DNA from: Chamaelirium japonicum
Lineage: Eukaryota; Streptophyta; Magnoliopsida; Liliales; Melanthiaceae
NCBI GenBank assembly: GCA_947650365.1
Contig: CANTAL010000139.1
Span: 767,201 to 831,200, forward strand
Direction: 5' to 3'
DNA: 64,000 bases
Shown here: in pieces, positions 54,029-64,000 of the stretch
How positions within the stretch are numbered: the first letter of the stretch is position 1
How the letters are laid out: the number at the start of each line of letters is the position of its first letter
Translations under genes and position numbers: made by a program
Notes under the pieces: generated by a model
Database searches by the model: none
Seen by the model: the letters and a program-made list of their open reading frames with translations, nothing else
Told to the model about the DNA's origin: nothing

Positions 54029-54764
54029 TCGTACGAACGAATTAGAATGGATCGTACGGAATGAATTAGAATGGATTGTATGAATGAATTAGAATTGATA
54101 CATTCGTGCGAATGAATTAGAATGGATCATACGAATGAGTAAGAATGGATCGTACGAATGAAATAGAATGGATTGTACGAATGAATTAGAATGGATCGTA
54201 CAAATGAATTAGAATGGATCGTACGAATGAATTAGAATGGATCATACGAATGAGTAAGAATGGATCGTACAAATGAAATTAAATGGATTGTACGAATGAA
54301 TTAGAATGGATCGTACGAATAAATTAGAATGGATCGTGTGAAAGAATTTGAATACATTGTATGAATGAATTAGAATGGATCGTATGAATGAATTAGAATG
54401 GATCGTGCGAATGAATTCGAATGGATCGCATGATCCATTCGAATAGAATGGATCGTATGAACGAATTAGAATGGATCGGGCGAATGAATTAGAATGGATT
54501 GTAGGAATGAATTAGAATGGATCGTATGAATGAATTAGAATGGATCGTATGAATGAATTAGAATGGATCGTGCGAATGAATTAGAATGGATCGTACGAAT
54601 GAATTAGAATGGATCGTACGAATGAATTAGAATGGATCATACGAATGAGTAAGAATGGATCGTACGAATGAAATAGAATGGATTGTACGAATGAATTAGA
54701 ATGGATACATTCATGCGAATGAATTAGAATGGATCGGACGATTGAATTAGAATGGATCGTATGA
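54029..54764 (+). repeat. F block 30, unit copy C
   Basis: Within 2 bp of the length of 42115-42848, with the same extra-G monomer and the same hairpin. GAGTAAG sets near 54137, 54255 and 54645. Confidence 0.94.
54415..54444 (+). repeat. Hairpin marker
   Basis: Identical to 42502-42531, 11,913 bp downstream. Confidence 0.95.
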
Positions 54765-55368
54765 TTCATTCTAATTCATTCGTACGATCCATTGTAATAC
54801 ATTCGTACGATTCATACTAATTCATTCGCACGATCCATTCTAATTCATTCGTACGATCCATTCTTATTCATTCATACGATCCATTCTAATTCATTCGCAC
54901 AATCCATTCTAATTCATTCGTACAATCCATTCTAATTCATTCGTATGATCCATTCTAACTCATTCGGTGGATCTATTCTAATTCATTCGTACGATCCATT
55001 CTAATTCATTCCCACGATCCATTCTAATTTATTCGTACGATCCATTCTAATTCATTCGTACGATCTATTCTAATTCATTCGCACGAATGTAACCATTCTT
55101 ATTCATTCATACGATTCATTCTAATTCATTCGTATGAGCTATTCTAATTCATTCGTACGAGCCATTCTAATTCATTCGTACGATCCATTGTAATTCATTC
55201 ATACAATCCACTTAGATTCATTCGCACAAATGTATCCATTCAAATTCATTCGTACGATCCAGTCTAATTCATTCGTACGATCCATTCTAATTCATTCGTA
55301 CGATCTATTCTAATTGATTCGTACGATCCATTCTAATTCATTCGTACAATCTATTCTAATTCATTCGT
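54765..55368 (-). repeat. R block 30, unit copy C
   Basis: About three monomers (72 bp) shorter than 42849-43524; the loss is near its 3' end. Ends in CATTCGTACGAATG (55362-55375). Confidence 0.95.
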
Positions 55369-58300
55369 ACGAATGGATACATTCGTGTGAATTAATTAGA
55401 ATGGATCGTACGAATGAGTGAGAATGGATCGTACGAATGAAATAGAATGGATTGCACGAATAAATTAGAATGGATCGTACGAATGAATTAGAATGGATCG
55501 TGTGAAAGAATTAGAATGGATTGTATGAATGAATTAGAATGGATCGTACGAATGAATTAGAATGGATCGTACGAAGGAATTAGAATGGATCGTACGAATG
55601 AATTAGAATGGATCGTACGAATGAATTAGAATAGATCGTACGAATGAAATAGAATGAATCATACGAATGAGTAAGAATGGATCGTATGAATGAATTAGAT
55701 TGGATACATTTGTGCGAATGAATTTGAATGGATCGTACGAATGAATTAGAATGGATCGTATGAATGAATTAGAATGGATCGTACGAATGAATTAGAAAGG
55801 ATCGTGCGAATGAATTAGAATGGATCGTACGAATGAATTAGAATGGATCGTGTGAAAGAATTAGAATGGATAGTACGAATGAATTAGAATGGATCGTGTG
55901 AATGAATTAGAATGGATCGTATGAATGAATTAGAATAGATTTTGTGAATGAATTAGAACTGATCGTTGGAATGAATTAGAATGGATCGTACGAATGAATT
56001 AGAATGGATACATTTGTGCGAATGAATTAGAATGGATCGTACGAATGAATTAGAATGGATCGTATGAATGAATTAGAATGGATACATTCGTGCGAATGAA
56101 TTAGAATGGATCGTGTGAATCCATTAGACTGGATCGTGCGAATGAATAAGAATGGATCATACGAATGAATTAGAATGGATCGTACGAATTAATTAGAATG
56201 GATACATTCGTGCGAATGAATTAGAATGGATTGTATGAATGAATTAGAATGGATCGTACGAATGAATTAGAATGGATCATACGAATTAATTAGAATGGAT
56301 CATACGAATGAATTAGAATGGATCGTACGAATGAATTAGAATGGATCGTACGAATGAACTAGAATGGATCGTACGAATGAAATAGAATAGATTGTACGAA
56401 TGAATTAGAATGGATTCGTATGAATGAATTAGAATGGATACATTCATGCGAATGAATTAGAATGGATACATTCGTGCGAAAGAATTAGAATAGATCGTAT
56501 GAATGAATTAGAATGGATCCTATGAATGAATTATAATGGATCGTGCGAATGAATTAGAATGGATCGTACGAATGAATTAGAATGGATCGTGCTAATGAAT
56601 TAGAATTGATCGAACGAATGAATTAGCATGGATCGTGCTAATGAATTAGAATGGATCGTACGAATGAATTAGAATGGATCAAATGAATTAATTAGAATGG
56701 TTACATTCATGCGAATGAATTAGAATGGATCGTACGAATGGATTAGAATGGATCGTATGAATGGATTAGAATGGATACATTCGAGCGAATGAATTAGAAT
56801 GGATCGTACGGAATGAATTAGAATGGATTATATGAATGAATTAGAATGGATCGTGCGAATGAATTAGAATGGATCGTACGAATGAATTAGAATGGATCTT
56901 ACGAATGAATTAGAATGGATCGTACGAATGAGTAAGAATGGATCGTACGAATGAAATAGAATGTATTGTACGAAAGAATTAGAATGGATTCGTACGAATG
57001 AATTAGAATGGATACATTCGTGCGAATGAATTAGAATGGATCATACGAATGAGTAAGAATGGATCGTACGAATGAAATAGAATAGATTGTACGAATGAAT
57101 TAGAATGGATCCTACGAATGAATTAGAATGGATCGTGTGAAAGAATTAGAATGGATTGTATGAATGAATTAGAATGGATCGTACGAATGAATTAGAATGG
57201 ATCGTACAAATGAATTAGAATGGATACATTCGTGCGAATGAATTAAAATTGATCGTACGAATGAATTAGAATGGATCGTGCGAATGAATTAGAATGGATC
57301 GTACGAATAAATTAGAATGGATCGTACGAATGAACTAGAATGGATACATTCGTGCGAATGAATTCGAATGGATCGTACGAATGAATTAGAATGGATCGTA
57401 CGAATGAATTAGAATGGATCTTACGAATTAATTAGAATGGATCGTACTAATGAATTAGAATGGATCGTACGAATGAATTAGAATGGATACATTCGTGCGA
57501 ATGAATTAGAATGGATCGGACGAATGAATTAGAATGGATCGTACGAATGAATTAGAATGGATCGTACGAATAAATTAGAATGGATATATTCGTCCGAATG
57601 AATTAGAATTGATCATACGAATAAGTAAGAATGGATCGTACGAATGAAATAGAATGGATCGTACGAATGAACTAGAATGGATACATTCGTGCGAACGAAT
57701 TAGAATGGATCGGACGAATGAATTAGAATGGATCGTATGAATGAATTAGAATGGATCGTACGAATGAATTAGAATGGATCGTATGAATGAATTAGAATGG
57801 ATACATTCGTGCGAATGAATTAGAATTGATTGTACGAATGAATTAGAATGGATCGTGCAAATGAATTAGAATGGATTGTACGAATGAATTAGAATGGTTC
57901 GTACGAATGAACTAGAATGGATACATTCGTGCGAATGAATTAGAATGGATCGTACGAATGAATTAGAATGGATTGTATGAATGAATTAGAATGGATCTTA
58001 CGAATGAATTAGAATGGATCGTACGAATGAATTAGAATGGATCGTATGAATGAATTAGAATGGATACATTCGTGCGAATGAATTAGAATGGATCGGACGA
58101 ATTGATTAGAATGGATCGTACGAATGAATTAGAATGGATCAAATGAATGAATTAGAATGGTTACATTCATGAGAATGAATTAGAATGGATCGTACGAATG
58201 GATTAGAATGGATCGTACGAATGGATTAGAATGGATACATTCGAGCGAATGAATTAGAATGGATCGTACGAATGAATTAGAATGAATCGTACGAATGGAT

Positions 58301-58440
58301 TAGAATGGATCCTACGAATGGATTAGAATGGATACCTTTGTGCATATGAATTAGAATGGATCGTACGAATGAATTAGAATGGATCATATTATTGAATTAG
58401 AATGGATCGTACGAATGAATTAGAATGGATATATTCGTGC
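55369..58440 (+). repeat. F block 31 (3.1 kb), unit copy C
   Basis: Same markers as 43525-46458: GTGCTAATG module fused to a partial CATATG module near 56585-56770, and a full CATATG module at 58140-58430 (here CATATTATTG). Confidence 0.95.
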
Positions 58441-59229
58441 ACGATCCATTCTAATTCATTCGTACGATCAATTCTAATTCATTAGCACGATCCATTCTAA
58501 TTCATTCGTACGATCCATTCAAATTCATTCGCACGATCCATTCTAATTCATTCGTACAATCCATTCTATTTCATTCGTACGATCCATTCTTACTCATTCG
58601 TATGATCCATTCTAATTCATTCGGACGAATGTATCCATTCTAATCCATTCGTACGATCCATTCTAATCCATTCGTACGATCCATTCTAATTCATTCGCAT
58701 GAATGTAACCATTCTAATTCATTCATTTGATCCATTCTAATTCATTCGTACGATCCATTCTAATTCATTCGTCCGATCCATTCTAATTCATTCGTCCGAT
58801 CCATTCTAGTTCATTCGTACGATCCATTCTAATTCATTCGCCCGATCCATTCTAATTCATTCATACAATCCATTCTAATTCTTTCACACGATCCATTCTT
58901 ATTCATTCGTAGGATCCATTTTAATTCATTCGTACAATCTATTCTATTTTATTCGTACGATCCATTCTTACTCATTCATATGGTCAATTCTAATTCATTC
59001 GGACGAATGTATCCATTCTAATTTATTCGTACGATCCATTCTAATTCATTCGTACGATCCATTCTAATTCATTCGTACGATCCATCCTAATTCATTCGTC
59101 CGATCCATTCTAATTCATTCGCACGAATGTATCCATTCTAATTCATTCGTACGGACCATTCTAATTCATTCGCACAATCTATACTATTTCATTCGTACGA
59201 TCCATTCTTACTCATTCGTATGATCCATT
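58441..59229 (-). repeat. R block 31, unit copy C
   Basis: Counterpart of 33766-34508 and 46459-47224, one or two monomers longer; entry TCGTGCACGA, exit ATCCAT-T-ATGGAT. Confidence 0.95.
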
Positions 59230-59235
59230 ATGGAT
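59223..59235. repeat. ATCCAT-T-ATGGAT dyad junction, R to F
   Basis: First copy in higher-order copy C. Confidence 0.93.
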
Positions 59236-59910
59236 ACATTCGTGCGAATGAATTAGAATGGATCATACGAATGAGTAAGAATGGATCGTACGAATGAAAT
59301 AGAATGGATTGTGCGAATGAATTAGAATGGATCGTACGAATGAATTAGAATGGATCGTGTGAAAGAATTAGAATGGATTGTATGAATGAATTAGAATAGA
59401 TCGTATGAATGAATTAGAATGGATCGTACGAATGAATTAGAATGGATCGTACGAATGAATTAGAATGGATCGTACGAATGAATTAGAATGGATCTTACGA
59501 ATCAATTAGAATGGATCATACGAATGAATTAGAATGGATCGTACAAATAAATTAGAATGGATACATTCGTCCGAATGAATTAGAATGGATCATACGAATG
59601 AGTAAGAATGGATCGTACGAATGAAATAGAATAGATTGTACGAATGAATTAGAATGGATTCTACGAATGAATTAGAATGGATCGGGTGAAAGAATTAGAA
59701 TGGATTGTATGAATGAATTAGAATGGATCGTGCGAATGAATTAGAATGGATCGTATGAATGAATTAGAATGGATCGTGCTAATGAATTAGAATTGATCGA
59801 ACGAATGAGTTAGCATGGATCGTGCTAATGAATTACAATGGAACGTACGAATGAATTAGAATGGATCGTGTGAAAGAATTAGAATGGATTGTATGAATGA
59901 ATTAGAATGA
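59230..59910 (+). repeat. F block 32, unit copy C
   Basis: Closer in length and variants (GGATCGGGTGAAAG) to 34509-35143 than to 47225-47716, so copy B has the deletion. GTGCTAATG module at 59770-59845. Confidence 0.94.
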
Positions 59911-59937
59911 ATTCGTACGATCCATTCGAATTCATTC
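59905..59937 (+). repeat. GAATTC inverted-repeat junction, type 1
   Basis: Perfect arms, consensus spacer; 12,194 bp after the copy at 47711. Confidence 0.95.
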
Positions 59938-60493
59938 GCACGATCCATTCTAATTCATTCATACGATCCATTCTAATTCATTCATACAATCCATTCTAAT
60001 TCTTTCACACGATCCATTCTAATTCATTCGTAGGATCCATTCTAATTCATTCGTACAATCTATTCTATTTCATTCGTACGATCCATTCTAATTCATTCAT
60101 ACGATCCATTCTAATTCATTCGGACTATCCATTCTAATTCATTCGCACGAATGTATCCATTCTTGTTCATTCGTACGATCCATTCTAATTCATTCGTACG
60201 ATCCATTCTAATTCATTCGCATGATCAATTCTAATTCATTCGTACGATCCATTCTTACTCATTCGCATGATCCATTCTAATTCATTCGGACGAATGTATC
60301 CATTCTAATTTATTCGTACGATCCATTCTAATTCATTTGTACGATCCATTCTAATTCATTCGTTCGATCCATTCGAATTTATTCGCACGAATGTATCCAT
60401 TCTAATTCATTCGTACGGTCCATTCTAATTCATTCGCACAATCCATTCTATTTCATTCGTACGATCCATTCTTACTCATTCGTATGATCCATT
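59911..60493 (-). repeat. R block 32 (583 bp), unit copy C
   Basis: Third copy of the 583-bp block, with private changes such as TTCTTGTTC (near 60160) and CGTTCGATCC (near 60361). Confidence 0.95.
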
Positions 60494-60499
60494 ATGGAT
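60487..60499. repeat. ATCCAT-T-ATGGAT dyad junction, R to F
   Basis: Second copy in C, closing the third 583-bp R block. Confidence 0.93.
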
Positions 60500-60727
60500 A
60501 CATTCGTGCGAATGAATTAGAATGGATCATACGAATGAGTAAGAATGGATCGTACGAATGAAATAGAATGGATTGTGCGAATGAATTAGAATGGATCGTG
60601 TGAATGAACTAGAATGGATACGTTCGTGCGAATGAATTAGAATGGATCGTACAAATGAATTAGAATGGATCATACGAATGAATTAGAATGGATCATACGA
60701 ATGAATTAGAATGGATCGTACGAATGC
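60494..60727 (+). repeat. F block 33 (234 bp), unit copy C
   Basis: Same length as 35727-35960; ends GTACGAATGC|ACGATCCATGC. Confidence 0.94.
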
Positions 60728-61136
60728 ACGATCCATGCTAATTCATTCGTTCGATCAATTCTAATTCATTAGCATGATCCATTATAGTTTATTCGTACGA
60801 TCCATTCTAATTCATTCGCACGAACCATTCTAATTCATTCGTACGATCCATTCTAATTCTTTCACACGATCCATTCTAATTCATTCGTACGATCCATTCT
60901 AATTCATTCGTACGATCCATTCTAATTCATTCGTACGATCCATTCTAATTCCTTCGTACGATCCATTCTAATTCATTCATACAATCCATTCTAATTCTTT
61001 CACACGATCCATTCTAATTCATTCGTACGATCCATTCTAAATCATTCGTGCAATCCATTCTATTTCATTCGTACGATCCATTCTTACTCATTCGTACGAT
61101 CCATTCTAATTCATTCACACGAATGTATCCATTCGT
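60728..61136 (-). repeat. R block 33 (409 bp), unit copy C
   Basis: Third copy of the 409-bp block; the closing dyad is CATTCGTAGGAATG, with one mismatch. Confidence 0.95.
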
Positions 61137-62227
61137 AGGAATGAATTAGAATAGATTGTACGAATGAATTAGAATGGATCGTACGAATGAATTAGAATGG
61201 TTCGTACGAATGAATTAGAATGGATCGTACGAATGAATTAGAATAGATCGTACGAATGAATTAGAATGGATCGTACGAAGGAATTAGAATGGATCGTACG
61301 AATGAATTAGAATGGATATATTCGTTCAAATGAATTAGAATGGATCGTATGAATGTATTAGAATGGATCGTATGAGTGAATTAGAATGGATCGTACGAAT
61401 GAATTAGAATGGATTGTATGAATGAATTAGAATGGATCGTACGAATGAATTAGAATGGTATGAATGAATTAGAATGGATCGTACGAATGAATTAGAATGG
61501 ATCGTGCGAATGAATTAGAATGGATCGTACGAATGAATTAGAATGGATCGTATGAATAAATTAGAATGGATACATTCGTCCGAATGAATTAGAATGGATC
61601 ATACGAATGAGTAAGAATGGATCGTACGAATGAAATAGAATAGATTGTACGAATGAATTAGAATGGATCCTACGAATGAATTAGAATGGATCGTGTGAAA
61701 GAATTAGAATGGATTGTATGAATAAATTAGAATGGATCGTACGAATGAATAAGAATGCATCGTACGAATGAATAAGAATGGATCGTACGAATGAATTAGA
61801 ATGGATCGTATGAATGAATTAGAATCGATCGTACGAATGAATTAGAATGGATACATTCGTGCGAATGAATTAGAATGGATCGGACAAATGAATTAGAATG
61901 GATGGTACGAATGAATTAGAATGGATCAAATGAATGAATTAGAATGGTTACATTCATGCGAATGAATTAGAATGGATCGTACGAATGGATTAGAATGGAT
62001 CGTACGAATGGATTAGAATGGATACATTCGAGCGAATGAATTAGAATGGATCGTACGAATAATCTAGAATGGATCGTACGAATGGATTAGAATGGATCCT
62101 ACGAATGTATTAGAATGGATACCTTTGTGCATATGAATTAGAATGGATCGTACGAATGAATTAGAATGGATCATATGAATGAATTAGAATGGATCGTACG
62201 AATGAATTAGAATGGATACATTCGTGC
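61137..62227 (+). repeat. F block 34, unit copy C
   Basis: Follows 36370 and 49326, with a shortened monomer (GAATGGTATGAATG, near 61455) and a CATATG module (61920-62180). Turns at TCGTGCACGA (62223-62232), where the other two copies continue F. Confidence 0.94.
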
Positions 62228-63677
62228 ACGATCCATTCTAATTCATTCGCACGAGTGTATCCATTCTAATTCATTCGTACGATCCATTGTAATTCATTAA
62301 TATGATCCATTCTATTTCATTCGTACGATCCATTCTTACTCATTCGTATGATCCATTCTAATTCATTCGCACGAATGTATCCATTCTAAATCATTCGTAC
62401 GATCCATTCTAATTCATTCGTACGATCCATTCTAAATCATTCATACAATCCATTCTATTTCATTCGTACGATCAATTCTAATTCATTAGCACGATCCATT
62501 CTAATTCATTCGTACGATCCATTCTAATTCATTCGTACGATCCATTCTAATTCATTCGTCCGATCCATTCTAATTCATTCGCACGAATGTATCCATTCTA
62601 ATTCATTCGTATGACCCATTCTAATTCATTCGTACGATCCATTCTAATTCATTCGTAAGATCCATTCTAATTCATTCGTACGATCCATTCTAATTCATTC
62701 GTACGATCCATTCTAATTCATTCGCACGAATGTATCTATTCTAGTTCATTCGTACGATCCATTCTAATTCATTCGTACGATCCATTCTAATTCATTCGCA
62801 CGATCCATTCTAATTCATTCGTACGATCCATTCTAATTCATTCATATGATCCATTCTAATTCATTCGTACGATCCATTCTAATTCATTCGCACAAGTGTA
62901 TACATTCTAATTCATTCGTACGGTCCATTCTAATTCATTCGCACGATCCATTCTAATTCATTCGTACGATCCATTCTAATTCATTCGCACGATCTGTTCT
63001 TATTCATTCATATGATCTATTCTAATTCATTCATACAATCCATATTAATTCTTTCACACGATCCATTCTAATTCATTCGTACGATCTATTCTAATTCATT
63101 CGCACAATCCATTCTATTTCATTCGTACGATCCATTCTTACTCATTGGTATGATCCATTCTAATTCATTCGCATGAATGTATCCATTCTAATTCATTCGT
63201 ACGAATCCATTCTAATTCATTCGTACAATCTATTCTATTTCATTCGTACGATCCATTCTTACTCATTCGTATGATCCATTCTCATTCATTCGGACGAATG
63301 TATCCATTCTAATTTATTCGTACGATCCATTCTAATTCATTCGTACGATCCGTTCTAATTCATTCGTACGATCCATTCTAATTCATTCGTCCGATCCATT
63401 CTAATTCATTCGCACGAATGTATCCATTCTAATTCATTCGTGCGATCCATTCTAATTCATTCGTACGATCCATTCTAATTCATTCGTAAGATCCATTCTA
63501 ATTCATTCGTACGATCCATTCTAATTCATTCGTATGATCCATTCTAATTCATTCGCACGAATGTATCCATTCTAGTTCATTCGTACGATCCATTCTAATT
63601 CATTCGTACGATCCATTCTAATTCATTCGCACGATCCAATCTAATTCATTCGTATGATCCATTCTAATTCATTCGTA
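62228..63677 (-). repeat. R block 34, patchwork type
   Basis: Shares CTAAATC monomers with R block 6 and carries five or more GCACGAATGTATCC 28-mers. Ends abruptly as CATTCGTACGT|TAGAATGG. Confidence 0.94.
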
Positions 63678-63876
63678 CGTTAGAATGGATCGTACGAATG
63701 AATTAGAATGGCTCGTGTGAAAGAATTAGAATGGATCGTACAAATGAATTAGAATAGATCGTGCGAATGAATTAGAATAGATCGTACGAATGAATTAGAA
63801 TGGATCGTACGAAGGAATTAGAATGGATCGTACGAATGAATTAGAATGGATATATTCGTGCAAATGAATTAGAATG
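63678..63876 (+). repeat. F block 35
   Basis: 199 bp, ending GGATATATTCGTGCAAATG and then directly the GAATTC junction, without the usual GTGCTAATG module. Confidence 0.93.
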
Positions 63877-63904
63877 AATTCGTACGATCCATTCGAATTC
63901 ATTC
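63872..63904 (+). repeat. GAATTC inverted-repeat junction, type 1
   Basis: Perfect arms, consensus spacer, but with a different left flank from the other copies. Confidence 0.95.
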
Positions 63905-64000
63905 GCACGATCCATTCTAATTCATTCATACGATCCATTCTAATTCATTCATACAATCCATTCTAATTCTTTCACACGATCCATTCTAATTCATTCGTAG
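63877..64000 (-). repeat. R block 35, runs off the end
   Basis: Begins as every R block after the GAATTC junction: CGCACGATCC, CATACGATCC, CATACAATCC, then TTCTTTCACACG. Confidence 0.94.

Larger units (their letters stand above)
54029..62227. repeat. Higher-order unit, second copy, cut short
   Basis: Repeats the block order of 42115-54028: F, R, F, R, F, R, F, R, F, with junctions displaced by 11,811-12,194 bp. Steps between offsets are combinations of monomers (23 bp; 189 bp = seven 23-mers plus one 28-mer). It leaves the pattern at 62228, where an R block replaces the rest of the 4.2-kb F block seen at 49326-53502. Confidence 0.8.
1..64000. repeat. Satellite array, 23-bp and 28-bp monomers, whole window
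   Basis: Every line of the window is built from one monomer, GAATGAATTA plus GAATGGATCGTAC, or its complement. A second form replaces the 13-base half with GAATGGATACATTCGTGC, making 28 bp. Each standard monomer carries the 8-bp palindrome TCGTACGA and the sites GTAC and GATC. The F sense is G-rich over C (six G, two C). No stretch above about 30 bases departs from the repeat, so there are no gene-sized gaps to describe. The array runs off both ends. Role is unknown; location in heterochromatin or a centromere is inferred from the repeat type alone. Confidence 0.98.

Noticed and set aside
1..64000. Human satellite II/III relationship (GGAAT-type repeats)
   Set aside because: Shared GAATGGA-like words only. 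The CGTACG element, the 23/28-bp pattern and the GAATTAG half are not part of the GGAAT family as I know it.
1..64000. CENP-B box in the monomer
   Set aside because: TTCGTACGATC fits the first part of the box (TTCG, four any, A), but the required CGGG is replaced by CATT in the standard monomer. No functional match seen.
1..64000. CRISPR array (23-28 bp repeats)
   Set aside because: There are no unique spacers; repeats abut directly and change orientation. No cas genes.
1..64000. Telomere-type repeat or telomere-adjacent array
   Set aside because: No TTAGGG, TTTAGGG or TTAGG runs on either strand.

Overview
The whole 64 kb window is one block of tandem satellite DNA. I found no unique sequence, gene, RNA gene, transposon or CRISPR array. 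The basic monomer is 23 bp: a 10-base half GAATGAATTA followed by a 13-base half GAATGGATCGTAC. Interspersed every few copies is a 28-bp form whose second half is GAATGGATACATTCGTGC, which has five extra bases. In the plus sense each monomer carries TGA and TAG, and in the minus sense one TAA. Because 23 is not a multiple of three, every frame closes within about 69 bp, so no long reading frame can exist.

The window suggests a eukaryotic heterochromatin, centromere or pericentromere array. The monomer is about 35% GC. Its commonest variants are C-to-T and G-to-A changes at its two CpGs, which fits a genome that methylates CpG (a plant or vertebrate would fit). The species cannot be named from this sequence.

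The array is not a simple head-to-tail run. It is a mosaic of about 70 blocks, 14 bp to 4.2 kb long, that alternate in orientation: about 37 kb with GAATGAATTAG on the plus strand (called F) and about 27 kb with its complement (called R). The turning points are not random. A few precise dyad junctions recur many times, in both orientations, with their flanks. Inversions therefore happened a limited number of times and were then copied by segmental duplication.

Layout. From 1 to about 32 kb is a scrambled patchwork of short blocks that share modules with each other (for example 1.8-2.06 kb with 19.55-19.81 kb, and 5.3-6.4 kb with 26.3-27.2 kb). From about 32.7 kb to 62.2 kb the same ordered set of blocks appears in three versions at offsets of about 11.8-13.0 kb. 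One clear unit is 42115-54028 (11,914 bp); the copy before it and the copy after it are partial. The copies differ by steps of 23 or 28 bp and by local events: a 1,209-bp tandem duplication at 35961-38335, a repeat of the start of an R block 2,051 bp downstream at 46459/48510, and a 166-bp duplication near 53.6-53.9 kb. The last 1.8 kb returns to the patchwork type.

Nothing here encodes a protein system. The interest lies in the architecture: a two-length monomer, dense and reused inversion junctions, perfect palindromes of 42-58 bp, and a 12-kb higher-order unit that contains its own inversions. Block limits are good to about 10 bp. Homologies were judged by eye, without alignment.
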